This document shows positions 1 to 9,247 of a DNA stretch of 64,000 nt, piece by piece. The stretch covers positions 3,410,001-3,474,000 of the forward strand of contig NZ_CP036426.1 of the NCBI RefSeq assembly GCF_007752535.1, given 5' to 3'. This stretch comes from Tautonia plasticadhaerens. Lineage in GTDB: Bacteria > Planctomycetota > Planctomycetia > Isosphaerales > Isosphaeraceae. Position 1 is the first letter of the stretch. Every line of letters begins with the position of its first letter. Both the position numbers and the translations under genes were made by a program. The notes under the pieces were generated by a model. That model was not told where the DNA came from and did not search any database. It saw only the letters and a program-made list of their open reading frames with translations.

Positions 1-1010
1 AGGGGGCGGGCGGCGTCGGGGTCGTCGGCATGGGTGAGGGCGAGGCCGGCGTAGGAGCGGGCCTCGGCCTGCTGGTCGGGGGTGGTGGCGGCGGAGAGCA
101 GGTCGTCGAGGCCGAGGTCTCCCGCGAGGTAGGAGAGGATCGGGGAGGGCCAGGATTCGGGGTCGAGGTGCTCGGAGGCGGCCGAGATCAGGCCGTCGGC
201 CTGCTCGGGGCGGCCGTCCCGGCGGTGCTCCAGGGCGGCGAGGATCGCGGCGTAGGGGGAGAGGGACTCGTACCAGCCGACCAGGGCGAGGTAGGCCTCG
301 GCGTCGGCGGCGGCGCCGTCGATCCCCAGGGCCAGGGCGACCGCCGCCCGGTTGAACCGGGAGGCGGCGTGGTTGGGGTCGACCCGGAGCGCCAGGCCGA
401 AGGAGGCGTAGGCCTCCCGGGGGAGCCGCTGTTCGAGCAGCACGAGGCCCCGGTCGTAGTAGGGCAGGGGGTCGAGCGGGGCCAGCTCGGCGGCCCGGGA
501 GAGGTCGGACTTCGCCTCGTCGAGCCGGCCGGCGGTGAGGCGGGCCTCCCCCCGGTTGAGCAGGGGGAGGTACCACTCGGGGTCGAGGCGGAGGGCCTCG
601 GTGAAGTCGGCGTCGGCCAGGTCGGGGCGGCCCCGGTCGGCCCAGAGCAGCCCCCGGGCGTTGTAGTCCTCGGCGGCGGCGTCGCCGGAGTCGATCCGAG
701 CGGTGGCCGCTTCGAGGGCCCGGTCGAACGGGATCACCCGGTCGGCCCTGGCCCAGCCGGCCACGTCCTCGGCCTCCAGGAACAGCCAGGGGCCGTTCGC
801 CTGGAGCACGGTGTAAACCCGGTGGATCTTGCCGTCGGCGACCACCCGGCGCTCGATCCTCAGCTCGGCGTCGGTCGAGTCGAGCACGACCCGATCCCCC
901 GGCCCGACGGCCTGCCGGGCGGCCGAGGCCGAGGCCGAGGCCCCCGGGGGGGCGACCAGCAGCGCGAGGGCGATCGAGAGGGCCCGGGGCAGGAGGCCGG
1001 GGGCAATCAT
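1..1010 (-). CDS. Secreted TPR-repeat protein (C-terminus off the left edge)
   Basis: The minus strand is open from an ATG at 1010 to the window edge without a stop. The first ~28 residues form a signal peptide (MIAPGLLPRALSIALALLVA). A small domain of about 60 residues follows (VVLDSTDAELRIERRVV, then VYTVLQANGPWLFLEAEDVAGW). After that come at least four tetratricopeptide-type helical hairpins, e.g. YNARGLLWADRGRPDLADAD, NRGEARLTAGRLDEAKSDLS and YYDRGLVLLEQRLPREAYAS. Such proteins usually act as exported or periplasmic scaffolds for protein contacts, and no catalytic motif is visible. The partner and pathway are unknown. The fold call is strong because the repeat consensus is clear. Function is unassigned and the length unknown because the 3' end is missing. 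Confidence 0.75.
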   Translation of the reverse strand, partial: MIAPGLLPRALSIALALLVAPPGASASASAARQAVGPGDRVVLDSTDAELRIERRVVADGKIHRVYTVLQANGPWLFLEAEDVAGWARADRVIPFDRALEAATARIDSGDAAAEDYNARGLLWADRGRPDLADADFTEALRLDPEWYLPLLNRGEARLTAGRLDEAKSDLSRAAELAPLDPLPYYDRGLVLLEQRLPREAYASFGLALRVDPNHAASRFNRAAVALALGIDGAAADAEAYLALVGWYESLSPYAAILAALEHRRDGRPEQADGLISAASEHLDPESWPSPILSYLAGDLGLDDLLSAATTPDQQAEARSYAGLALTHADDPDAARP

Positions 1011-1197
1011 GGCGGGTCCCCTCCGGTGTCGGGAGGTCGGGGCGGGGCCGGGACGGGCTCCTTGCATCGTATCGCGGCGAGGGAGGGGGACCAAGGCGTC
1101 GGCGAGGGGGCTGGCGATCGTCCGGAGGGGGGACGCGATGGGATCGCGGGCCGGGGTCGGGCCGGATCGCGGGTGGCCCCGGGGGAGGAGGCCGGAC

Positions 1198-1335
1198 TCC
1201 GCCCCTCGCCCCCGCCTTCGGGGGAGGGGGGGGCCGGAGACCGGGGGGTTCGGACGACGCGCCAGGCATCGCGATCGCTCGAAGACCCCTCACCCCAACC
1301 CTCTCCCCGCGAGCGGGGAGAGGGGGTCGGAGTCC
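1198..1335. repeat. Dispersed intergenic repeat, copy A (CCTCTCCCCGCGAGCGGGGA type)
   Basis: The space 1011-1604 has no convincing gene. It holds a GC-rich palindromic repeat: a CCCCCGCCTTCGGGGG hairpin near 1208-1224, then CACCCCAACCCTC followed by TCCCCGCGAGCGGGGA near 1291-1320. The same building blocks recur at 14,067-14,319 and 29,651-29,784, so this is one member of a dispersed family. Its role (transcript ends, non-autonomous element) is not known. I see no other feature in this gap. Confidence 0.75.
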
Positions 1336-1604
1336 GACCCTCGCCGAGTCGAGGGATGGAGAGGCACTCCCGATTTCCCGCTCCGATCCCCGGCTCGGGT
1401 GGGGGAGCTGGACGGGAGGCCCCGGGCTTCCGATGATCGAGGGGTTGCGCGAGCGGGCGGATGGCACGGTCGGGCCCCGATCGCCCCCCGGCCTCGCCCC
1501 TTCGCGGGTCGAGTTCTCGGACGCCGGGCCCCGTCCTATCCTTTGGGACAGCCGGCCCTCGGGGATCGGCCGGATCGACGGATGTGGGCCTCGACGCCGA
1601 AACG

Positions 1605-2180
1605 ATGGAGTTCGCCATGATTGCCGACATGTTTTTCCTGAACGCATTCCTCGCCGGTTCCCTGCTGTTCGGCGGGGCGGGGGAGGGGGGCGAGTGGCCG
1701 AGCCTGCCCTCTCCGGACGGCCACGCCTATCGGATCTCCGACTTCGAGGAGAGCCGGCTCGTCGTGCTCGTGTTCACCGGCAACACCTGCCCCATCGCCG
1801 CCGACTACGACGCCCGGCTCAACGCCTTGGCCGGGCGGTTCGACCCCCGTCAGGTGCGGTTCGTGGCGGTCAACGTCGCGGACGGGCCCGGCGAGTCGAT
1901 CGAGGACATGAAGGACCGGGCCGGGTCGGGAGGCTTGCTCTACCTGAAGGACGAGGCCAAGGCCCTCGCCCGGAAGTTCGACGCCCGGGTGACGCCCCAC
2001 GCCTTCGTGCTCGCCGAGCGGGGGAGTCGGGTCGTCTACCAGGGGGCCATCGACGACAACCCGGCCGACGCCGCGAAGGTGCGGCGGCCCTTTTTGGAGC
2101 AGGCGATCCGGGCGGCGCTGGAGGGGAAGTCCCCGGCGGTCTCCCGGACCACGCCCAAGGGCTGCTCGATCCTCTACTGA
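1605..2180 (+). CDS. Thioredoxin-fold (AhpC/TSA-like) redoxin with N-terminal signal/anchor
   Basis: From ATG 1605 the product is about 191 residues: a hydrophobic N-terminus (MIADMFFLNAFLAGSLLFGG), then a thioredoxin-like domain. The key segment is VLVFTGNTCPIAADYDARLN, corresponding to the family pattern F-x-GN-x-CP-x-A-x-x-Y. A cis-Pro-like VTPHAFVLAE loop and a C-terminal PKGCSILY follow. There is one Cys at the active position and one near the C-terminus, so it may be a one-Cys or atypical two-Cys redoxin rather than a CxxC thioredoxin. Related planctomycete proteins are usually secreted redoxins of unknown substrate. Upstream in-frame codons exist, but their translation looks like intergenic repeat, so I chose the ATG before the hydrophobic stretch (1617 is an alternative). 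Confidence 0.8.
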   Translation: MEFAMIADMFFLNAFLAGSLLFGGAGEGGEWPSLPSPDGHAYRISDFEESRLVVLVFTGNTCPIAADYDARLNALAGRFDPRQVRFVAVNVADGPGESIEDMKDRAGSGGLLYLKDEAKALARKFDARVTPHAFVLAERGSRVVYQGAIDDNPADAAKVRRPFLEQAIRAALEGKSPAVSRTTPKGCSILY

Positions 2181-2206
2181 CCGGGAGGCCCCGCCCTCCC
2201 GGTCGG

Positions 2207-4126
2207 TCATTCGCCGGCGAGGTCGGAGGCCATCCGGCGCCACTCGCGGAGCTCGGCCCCCCTGGGCTCCAGGGCGGTCCGGAGGATGTCCTCGGGCCCC
2301 CTCGCCTGGATCGGGCCCGGGTCGTTGCTGGAATGGCGGCGGAGGGTCCGCAGCGGGACGACCCGGCCGAGGTCGGCCGGGTCGACGGGCCCGAGGGCCG
2401 TCGAGAGGCGGTCGGAGAGCCGGGCCCTCGGGGTGTCGAAGGGGGAGAGCAGGTCGTCGACCAGGCGATCGAGCCGGAGTCGGGCCGCCCGGACCGCCTC
2501 CTCGGCCGCCGAGACCTCGGCCGCCAGGCCCGGCCGGGCCGCCGTCGTGTTCCCATCCTTGGGGTCGGGACCCTCGGGCCGCCAACGGCCGAGGGGGGAG
2601 GCCTCGACGATCGTCGAGGCGAGCGCGAGCGACGCCTCGACGGCCTCCCGGTAGCCCGCGAGCACCGGCAGGACGGCCCGATCGGCCTCGCCGACCGACT
2701 CCATCGCCACCAGCAGCCGTCGGAGGGCCGCCTGGTCGGACCAGCTCCGCTGCGAGGCGTGCTCGTAGTGCTCGGCCAGCCGCTCGGCCCGCTCGGCGAC
2801 CTGGACCCCGGCGGCCTTCTGCGAGGCGAGCAACTCGGCCCGGCCGAGGCGGAGCCCGGCGTACCGGAGCTGGGCGTCGGTCAGCTCCGCCTGGGCGTCG
2901 AGCCGGGCGATGGCCGCCCCGATCCGGCCGACGATGTAGGAGTCATAGAGCAGGGCCGCCTCCAGCGCATCGGCCTCGAAGTCCAGCGCGGCGAGGTCGG
3001 CCGCCAGCGCCTCCCGGGCCGCCTCCAGCTCGGCCTGGGCCGCCTTCGCCTCCCACCGGAGCGCCTCCTCGGCCTCCCTCCGGTAGGCCGAGGCCGGGCC
3101 CGGGCAGTCCCGATCCGGCCCGCCGACCGGCCGATCCTCCCCGGGGTCGAGGCGGAACCGCAGGAGGATCCGGGCCGAGTCCTCCCGGAGGCCCGGGCAG
3201 GAGCCGGGCCAGTCGGCCTCGGCCCCGGTGTCGGGGTGCTCCCCCAGGACGACCGCCGTCAGGGCCGCCCCGAGGCGATGGGAATGCGCCCGGGCCCAGG
3301 CCCTCGACGCCTCCCGATCGGCCCCGAGGGCCTCCCGCCTCCGCCCCAACATCGCCCGGCGCCTCCCGTGGTAGGAGGCGAGCGACCGGGCGGCCCTCAG
3401 GCCGGCGGCCGAGGCGGGGGCGAGCCCGTCGACCGCATCTCGCTGCGCCCCGAGGCTCTCCAGGCGGGCCCGGTAGACGAGGGCCCGCTCCTCTTGCCGC
3501 TGGAGTTGCTCGGCCCCGACGCTCGAGGCGGAGCCGCCGTTGATGCGGTGCGATCGGGCGAGTTCCCGGCCGGCCTGGTCCCGGTCCCCCCCCAGGAGCA
3601 GCTCGAGGCGGTGGAGGACGTCCCGCTCCTCGATCCGCTGGGAGCGGTCCTCGAAGACGACGTACTCGCCCAGGCCCCGGGCCCGGATCTCCTCGGACTG
3701 GGCCTCGAGGATCGCCGCGTCGAGCGCCGAGAGCCGGGCGCCGAGGGCCCGTGAGCGTCGGACGGTCGCCCCCAGGGCGGCGGAGGCCCCGGGGAGTCGC
3801 CCGGAGTCGAGGCCGGGGTGCCGGCGGAGCAGGGCGTCGACCTCGGCCGAGAGGGCGGCCGATCGGGCCTCCTCCCCCTCGATGCCGTCCCCGACCGGCT
3901 CGGGCTCGACCGATTCCCGGAGCCTCCGGTACTCCTCGTCGGCCAGGGCGAACCGACGGGCCGGGGGAGCGGAGGCCCCGGGCGATCCCGGGACGCTTCC
4001 CGGGCCCGCGGAGTCCGGGCCCGGATGCGAGGGCTCGGGCCTGCCCGCGATCAGGGACAGCGCCAGCAACGGCCAGATCCAACGGCCCGGGCCTCCTCGG
4101 CCCCCGGGCGAGACGACTGGAGCCAT
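2207..4126 (-). CDS. Large secreted alpha-helical/coiled-coil protein of unknown function
   Basis: This is a 639-residue protein with an N-terminal hydrophobic segment (GRWIWPLLALSLIAGR) that looks like a signal peptide. After a Pro/Ser-rich linker to about residue 55, almost the whole chain is rich in Ala, Glu, Leu and Arg. It has long predicted coiled coils such as REAEEALRWEAKAAQAELEA and ARLDAQAELTDAQLRYAGLR. Conserved-looking aromatic clusters or catalytic motifs are absent. The overall helical build is reminiscent of TolC or adaptor-type helical hairpins, but I cannot assign a family. It is convergent with the redoxin at 1605-2180 (27 bp apart). The reading frame is well supported by length and codon bias. 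Confidence 0.7.
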   Translation of the reverse strand: MAPVVSPGGRGGPGRWIWPLLALSLIAGRPEPSHPGPDSAGPGSVPGSPGASAPPARRFALADEEYRRLRESVEPEPVGDGIEGEEARSAALSAEVDALLRRHPGLDSGRLPGASAALGATVRRSRALGARLSALDAAILEAQSEEIRARGLGEYVVFEDRSQRIEERDVLHRLELLLGGDRDQAGRELARSHRINGGSASSVGAEQLQRQEERALVYRARLESLGAQRDAVDGLAPASAAGLRAARSLASYHGRRRAMLGRRREALGADREASRAWARAHSHRLGAALTAVVLGEHPDTGAEADWPGSCPGLREDSARILLRFRLDPGEDRPVGGPDRDCPGPASAYRREAEEALRWEAKAAQAELEAAREALAADLAALDFEADALEAALLYDSYIVGRIGAAIARLDAQAELTDAQLRYAGLRLGRAELLASQKAAGVQVAERAERLAEHYEHASQRSWSDQAALRRLLVAMESVGEADRAVLPVLAGYREAVEASLALASTIVEASPLGRWRPEGPDPKDGNTTAARPGLAAEVSAAEEAVRAARLRLDRLVDDLLSPFDTPRARLSDRLSTALGPVDPADLGRVVPLRTLRRHSSNDPGPIQARGPEDILRTALEPRGAELREWRRMASDLAGE

Positions 4127-4200
4127 CGGGGACGAACCTCACTCGGGGGGGCCTGGGAGGACGCGTACGGGATTGCGTTGAACCGGGACCATACCTGGCC

Positions 4201-4284
<84 letters not shown>

Positions 4285-4449
4285 AACGCACAGTGATCCA
4301 GGCGATTCGGTCGTTCAGGATCGACAGGCCGGGCCTCGGGACGATCGCCGGGAGGGGCCATCGCCCGGAGGGAACGTAGCACCTGGGGGGCGAGGCCGAC
4401 AACTCCCGGCCGGGCCCCGTCGGCGTCCGCCGGAGGTCCCGGGGGGGCG

Positions 4450-6108
4450 TCAGCGGGCGGCGGAGGCGGAGGGGACCCGGGCGCTGGGGTCGAGGCCGAG
4501 GATGCGGCCCCGGGGGCGGGGGATGTCGAGGACGATCGGCTCGGTCGTCTCGATCGTCTCCTTGTTGCCGAGGCGGTCGAAGACGTCCATGCGGACGAAG
4601 AACCGGGCGGGGACGTTGGGGGGCAGCGTCCAGGAGAACCGGCCGGTGTCGGCCATGGGGGGGGTGATCTGCTGGGGGATGGCGTCGGGGGAGTCGGGGC
4701 GGATCGAGAGGATGACCGGCAGGTCGGCCGGGTGGGGCTCCTCGGTCCGCCACGAGAGGACGAGTGCGCCGGCCTCGTCGCCGGTGCCGAGGCCGACGGC
4801 GTCGAGCGAGACGACGGGGGGGGTCGTGTCCACGATCACGTCGACCTGGGGCGGGGTGCCCGGGGTCGGCCGGGGGTCCCCCAGGCCGTTCTCGGAGCGG
4901 ACGACGATCCGGAGGCCGTACCGGCCGTCGCCGCCGAGGTCGACGAAGAAGGGGGACTGGCGGTCGGGGTCGGTGCCGAGCGACTGCCAGGTCTGACCGC
5001 CGTCGGCCGTCACCCACATCTCGACGACCGAGAGCATCGCGCCGGAGGCGTCCTCCACGTCGTAACTGAGCGGGAACCGGGGGGAACCGACCAGCAAGGG
5101 CTCCCCGGCGTCGGGCCCGGAGGCCGACGCCGGGGCCGATGCCTCGGGGGGCAGATCCGGGGCCGGTTGCGGGGGGGCCGGGCGGGGGGGGGGGGCCGCC
5201 CTCGACGCCGAGGCCATCCCCGGCGGGGAGATCGGCGGGGAGGCCGGGGCCTCCCGGCTCGGGGTCGGCAGGGGGGCGTCGGGCCCGATCCCGGCGAACG
5301 GGTCGTCGGGCGAGGGGGACGGCAGCCGGTCGGAGGCCCGGCCGGCCTGCATGATCGGCGCCGGGGCCGATCCGGCCGCCGGGCCGACCGGGGCGCCGTC
5401 CGGGGCCTCGGCGTGGCCGTCGGGCAGCGCCGCCTCGGCCGATCCCCGGTTGCCGGCGAGGTCGGAGATCGAGACCCGGACCGTCACCGGGTATCCCGTG
5501 CCCACCTCCCAGCGCTCCTCCCCCATCAGCCGGGGCTGGGCCCGGACCCTCCTCCAGGAGTTGGCCGGGGCCCCCTGGATCTGGTACTCCAGGGCGAAGG
5601 AGTCGATGTCGAGGTTCTCGTCGTGCACCGTCCAGTGGACGCCGACCACCCCCCCCCTCCTGGGCATCGCGCGGACGACCACCGAGGGCTCGGTCGTGTC
5701 GACCACCACCCGGAGCTTGGGGCGGACCTGGTCCATGTCGGGCGGGTAGAGCCGGTCCTGCCGGTCCCGGGTCCGGACCGCGAACCAGTACTCGCCGTCG
5801 TGGTCGGCCCGGAAGGGGAAGGCCATCTGGTTCGGCGCCGTCGCCCCGGCATACTCCCAGGAGAGCCCCCGGTCGGCCGAGACGTACAGGTGCACCTCGG
5901 CGATCTGCCGGAGCGTCGCGGGGTCGGTGATGTTGAACGGGATCCGGAAGGCCGGGCTGTCGGAGAAGGTCGGGCGGGGCTGCGCATCCTGGGGCCTCGG
6001 GACGGCCCGGGCGAGGGGGGCGACGCCGGGCGCGAGGAGGGCGAGGACCAGGGCGACCCCCGGCCCGAACCCCCTCCGGCGCGACCATCTCGCCGCCGAT
6101 GCTGCCAC
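4450..6108 (-). CDS. Secreted protein with paired beta-sandwich (Ig/sialidase-like) domains
   Basis: I start this gene at GTG 6108 because AAGGAGG lies six bases upstream and the next residues form a signal peptide (RRGFGPGVALVLALLAPG). The product is about 552 residues. Two related beta-rich modules flank a long Pro/Ala/Ser-rich linker. The first contains VHLYVSADRGLSWEYAG and DGEYWFAVRTRDR; the second contains VEMWVTADGGQTWQSLGTDP and DGRYGLRIVVRSENG. Each is followed by VVVDTTEPSV or VIVDTTPPVV. The 'S-D-G-G-x-T/S-W' element resembles Asp-box strands, and the DTTPP linker is typical of Ig-like extracellular repeats. It is probably a cell-surface or periplasmic protein of unknown ligand. 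Longer in-frame starts to 6270 exist but lack a signal peptide. Confidence 0.7.
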   Translation of the reverse strand: MAASAARWSRRRGFGPGVALVLALLAPGVAPLARAVPRPQDAQPRPTFSDSPAFRIPFNITDPATLRQIAEVHLYVSADRGLSWEYAGATAPNQMAFPFRADHDGEYWFAVRTRDRQDRLYPPDMDQVRPKLRVVVDTTEPSVVVRAMPRRGGVVGVHWTVHDENLDIDSFALEYQIQGAPANSWRRVRAQPRLMGEERWEVGTGYPVTVRVSISDLAGNRGSAEAALPDGHAEAPDGAPVGPAAGSAPAPIMQAGRASDRLPSPSPDDPFAGIGPDAPLPTPSREAPASPPISPPGMASASRAAPPPRPAPPQPAPDLPPEASAPASASGPDAGEPLLVGSPRFPLSYDVEDASGAMLSVVEMWVTADGGQTWQSLGTDPDRQSPFFVDLGGDGRYGLRIVVRSENGLGDPRPTPGTPPQVDVIVDTTPPVVSLDAVGLGTGDEAGALVLSWRTEEPHPADLPVILSIRPDSPDAIPQQITPPMADTGRFSWTLPPNVPARFFVRMDVFDRLGNKETIETTEPIVLDIPRPRGRILGLDPSARVPSASAAR

Positions 6109-6422
6109 CGCGCCCTCCTTGGCCGATCCCGGGCCGATCGGGTGCCCCTCGGCCGTGATTGGCCGGGGGCCGCCGGGCCCGATCGGGCGATCCTTCGCCC
6201 CGTCGAGGAACCGGGGGCGGCCGGACGACGCGCAGGGCGTCTCCCGACTCGGCCCGAGTTCCGGTTTCAACGGGTTTATCGACGCGCCCGGTTGAACGGC
6301 TTGAGGCCATCTCGCCGAGGGCGACCCCGGGGCGGGGACCCGCGGCGGGGCCGGGGCGTCTCCGGGGGGGGCGCCGCGTCCCCCCCTTGCTCGCCCCCTC
6401 GCGAGGACCCGGCCCTCGCCCG

Positions 6423-7070
6423 TCAGCCGCCCCGGAACTCGCGGACGATGGCGACGTACTGCTCGGCCAGGGCCCGGATGCGGGCGAAGTCCCCGGAGCG
6501 GACGGCGGCGGGCTCGACCAGGGAGGAGCCGACGCCGAGGCAGCAGGCCCCGGCCCTGAGGAAGGACTCGGCGGTGGTCAGGTCGACGCCGCCGGTGGGC
6601 ATGACCCGGACCTGGGGCAGGGGGCCCCGCAAGGCCTTCAGGTAGGGGGGGCCGCCGACCTCGGCGGGGAAGATCTTGACCACGTCGGCCCCGGCCTCCC
6701 AGGCGGTCAGGACCTCGGTGGGGGTGAAGGCGCCGGGCATGATGGCCTTGTCGTAGCGCCGGCAGAGTTTGATGACCTCGGTGTTCACCGTCGGGGAGAC
6801 GAGGAACTCGGCCCCGGCGAGCAGGGCGGCCCGGGCGGTCTCGGGGTCGAGCACGGTGCCGGCCCCCAGGACGATCCGGTCCCCCAGCGCCTTGCGGACG
6901 GCCCGGATGACCTCCGGGGCATCCGGCACGGTGAAGGTGATCTCGGCGGCGGTGACGCCGCCGTCGGCCAGGGCCGAGACGACCTCGGCGAGCTGCTCGC
7001 CGGACTCGGAGCGGACCACGGCGACGATGCCGCAGTCGAGCACGCGTTTGAGCGTCTCATCTCGGGACAT
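6423..7070 (-). CDS. eda: KDPG/KHG aldolase (2-dehydro-3-deoxyphosphogluconate aldolase)
   Basis: The 215-residue length matches class I KDPG/KHG aldolases, which cleave 2-keto-3-deoxy-6-phosphogluconate to pyruvate and glyceraldehyde-3-phosphate in the Entner-Doudoroff pathway, or act on 4-hydroxy-2-oxoglutarate. Visible motifs are GIVAVVRSE near the N-terminus, AAEITFTVP with the general-base Glu, GAGTVLDPE, SPTVNTEVI, and ADVVKIFPAE with the Schiff-base Lys. MPTGGVDL provides the phosphate loop. The start at ATG 7070 follows GAGGAA. It is divergent from modB; the 262-bp gap between them has no clear gene and probably holds both promoters. A dehydratase (edd) partner is not in the window. 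Confidence 0.93.
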   Translation of the reverse strand: MSRDETLKRVLDCGIVAVVRSESGEQLAEVVSALADGGVTAAEITFTVPDAPEVIRAVRKALGDRIVLGAGTVLDPETARAALLAGAEFLVSPTVNTEVIKLCRRYDKAIMPGAFTPTEVLTAWEAGADVVKIFPAEVGGPPYLKALRGPLPQVRVMPTGGVDLTTAESFLRAGACCLGVGSSLVEPAAVRSGDFARIRALAEQYVAIVREFRGG

Positions 7071-7332
7071 GGGGGTTCCTCGGTCGCTCGAACGGGTTCG
7101 GGACGAAGCGAAGGGGCGGGCCATCCGGGGGGCGGCCCGATGTCGGGCGGCCCCCGGTCCTCCCGGTCTCCCGGACATCTTGGCGAGGGGGGCCGGCCGA
7201 GGTCCACCGCCCTTCGGCCGCCGGGCGGGGGTTTCTGATGGTCCCCGGGCCGGGTACGGTGGGTCCTCCGGGGCCGGGCCGCGAAGGCGCTCGGCCCGGG
7301 CGAGCCGAGGCGAGGGGGGCGATCGGGCGTCG

Positions 7333-8019
7333 ATGGTCGAGACGATCGGGCCGCTGCTGCTGTCGATCCGGGTGGCCGCGATGGCGACGGCGGCGGTCGT
7401 CGCGCTGGGGCTGCCGGCGGCGATCCTGCTGGCCCGGGGCCGGTTCCCGGGCAAGGGGATCCTGGCGGGGGTGCTGACCCTGCCCCTGGTGTTGCCGCCG
7501 ACGGTCCTCGGCTACGGCCTGCTCCTGCTGCTGGGGCGTCGGGGGCCGGTGGGGGGGGTGCTGGACCGGGTGTTCGGCGGGGTGCCGGTGTTCCACTGGT
7601 CGGGCCTGGTGATCGCCTCGGCCGTGGCGGCCTTCCCGCTGTTCCTGCTGCCGGCGAGGGGGGCGATCGAGTCCGTCGACCCCGCCCTGGAGGACGCGGC
7701 GAGGCTGCTCGGGCGCCGCGAGCGCGACGTGCTGCTCCGGGTCACGCTCCCCCTGGCCTGGCGGGGGCTGCTGGCGGGGGCCCTGCTGGCCTTCGCCCGG
7801 GCCCTGGGGGACTTCGGCGCCTCCTTGATGGTCGCCGGCGACATCCCCGGCCGGACCCGGACCGCCGCCATGGCCATCTACGACGCCGTCGAGGCCGGCC
7901 GGCCCGCCGCCGCCGCCCTGCTCTCGCTGCTGATCTCGGCGGTGGCCGTCGCCGTCCTGGTGGCGGTGCAGGGGGTGGGCGGGGGAGCCGGGCGAGCCCG
8001 GGGGGGCGCGAATGGATGA
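7333..8019 (+). CDS. modB: Molybdate ABC transporter permease ModB
   Basis: This is a membrane protein of about 228 residues with five to six hydrophobic segments, e.g. ATAAVVALGLPAAILLA and VLTLPLVLPPTVLGYGLLLL. The EAA-type cytoplasmic loop is AARLLGRRERDVLLRVTLPLA, followed by FARALGDFGASLMVAGDIPG, a signature of ModB/CysT-type permeases. It forms the channel for molybdate (possibly tungstate) import with ModC. The start is ATG 7333. The gene ends at TGA 8017-8019, overlapping the probable true start of modC. No periplasmic ModA gene is in the window, so the binding protein must be encoded elsewhere. Confidence 0.9.
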   Translation: MVETIGPLLLSIRVAAMATAAVVALGLPAAILLARGRFPGKGILAGVLTLPLVLPPTVLGYGLLLLLGRRGPVGGVLDRVFGGVPVFHWSGLVIASAVAAFPLFLLPARGAIESVDPALEDAARLLGRRERDVLLRVTLPLAWRGLLAGALLAFARALGDFGASLMVAGDIPGRTRTAAMAIYDAVEAGRPAAAALLSLLISAVAVAVLVAVQGVGGGAGRARGGANG

Positions 8020-8091
8020 GGAGGGCGGGGGGGGGCGGGCGGGCCCCTGCTGCGGGCGAGCCTGGGGAAGGCCGTCCACCGGGGCCTGGCC

Positions 8092-9165
8092 GTGGAGGCG
8101 AGCCTGGAGGTCGGCCGGGAGGTCGTGGTGCTCTTCGGCCGGTCGGGGGCGGGGAAGACGACGCTCCTGAGGATGATCGCCGGGCTGGAGCGGCCCGATT
8201 CCGGGAGCGTCCTGCTGGGGGGTCGGACCCTGTTCGACTCGGGGTCGAACCGGAGCATGCCGCTGAGGAGCCGGCGGATCGGCATGATCTTCCAGCACGA
8301 CCTGCTGTTCCCCCACCTGGGGGTCCGGGAGAACCTCCGGTTCGGCCTGGCCGGCTGGCCGAAGGGCGAGGCGGAGGCCCGGGTCCGGGAGGTGGCCGGG
8401 CTCTGCGGGGTGTCCCACCTGCTGGGCCGGGCCCCGGGGACGCTCTCCGGGGGGGAGCGGCAGCGGGTGGGCATGGCCCGGGCGCTGGCGCCGAGGCCGG
8501 AATTGCTGCTCTGCGACGAGCCGTTCAGCGCCCTGGACCTGGAGGCCCGGGACGCCCTGGTCGACCGCCTCCGGGTCGTCCAGCGGGCCGAGGGGCTGCC
8601 GGTGCTCTACGTCACGCACAGCCCGGCCGAGGCGATCGCGCTGGGGGACCGGCTCGTCCTGCTCGACGGGGGCCGGATCCGGGCCGAGGGGCCCCCGCTG
8701 GACGTGCTGGCCGGGCGGTCGGCGTCGGGGCCGGGCTCCCGGCTGGAGGGGGTCCGCAACGTGTTCCGGGGCCGGGTGGTCGGGCACGAGGGCGGGTCGA
8801 CCCGGGTGGCGATCGGGGGGGGCCCGGAGCTGGTGGTGCCCCAGGTCGGGGGGGGCGGGGAGGGCTCGTCGGTGGTCGTCTCGGTGCGGGCGGACGACAT
8901 CCTGCTCGCCCTGGGGCCGGTGGGCGGGCTGAGCGCGAGGAACGCGATCCCCGGGGTGGTCGACCGGGTCGTCCCCCACGACGGCGAGGCGGAGGTGGTG
9001 GTGGCCTCGGGCCGAACCCAGTGGATCGTCAGCGTGGTGGCCGGCGCGGTGTCCGCCTTGGCGTTGCAACCGGGCGTCCCGGTCCGGATGATCGTCAAGG
9101 CCCGCAGTTGCCGGGTCGCCGCCGAGGCCGAGGACGTCCCCGGGCCCGGCCCCGGGCCGGGCTGA
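8092..9165 (+). CDS. modC: Molybdate ABC transporter ATP-binding protein ModC (5' end probably frame-disrupted)
   Basis: The protein has Walker A FGRSGAGKTTLL, Q-loop IGMIFQHDLLFPHL, ABC signature LSGGERQRVGMARAL, Walker B LLLCDEPFSALD and the H-loop VTHSPAEA. A C-terminal TOBE/Mop-like region follows (GVRNVFRGRVVGHEGG, ARNAIPGVVDRVVPHDG). It energises molybdate import with ModB. The in-frame GTG 8092 is unlikely to be the real start, because family-like sequence (PLLRASLGKAVHRGLAVEAS) continues upstream in frame. The natural ATG at 8012, overlapping the modB stop, lies in another frame, separated by a run of nine G at 8027-8035. One more G would join them. Either a homopolymer sequencing error or a real frameshift is possible. 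Confidence 0.88.
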   Translation: MEASLEVGREVVVLFGRSGAGKTTLLRMIAGLERPDSGSVLLGGRTLFDSGSNRSMPLRSRRIGMIFQHDLLFPHLGVRENLRFGLAGWPKGEAEARVREVAGLCGVSHLLGRAPGTLSGGERQRVGMARALAPRPELLLCDEPFSALDLEARDALVDRLRVVQRAEGLPVLYVTHSPAEAIALGDRLVLLDGGRIRAEGPPLDVLAGRSASGPGSRLEGVRNVFRGRVVGHEGGSTRVAIGGGPELVVPQVGGGGEGSSVVVSVRADDILLALGPVGGLSARNAIPGVVDRVVPHDGEAEVVVASGRTQWIVSVVAGAVSALALQPGVPVRMIVKARSCRVAAEAEDVPGPGPGPG

Positions 9166-9247
9166 CCGGCCGGGCCGCCCCGGGAGGTCGACGCCCCGGG
9201 CCGGCGACCGCCCGAACCCGCCCGCCGAGGCAGACCGAGCCGACCCG

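Noticed and set aside
30..1436. Long plus-strand reading frame over the TPR gene
   Set aside because: Its translation is Gly/Val/Glu-rich low complexity, while the minus strand gives a signal peptide and TPR units. It is a shadow created by high GC.
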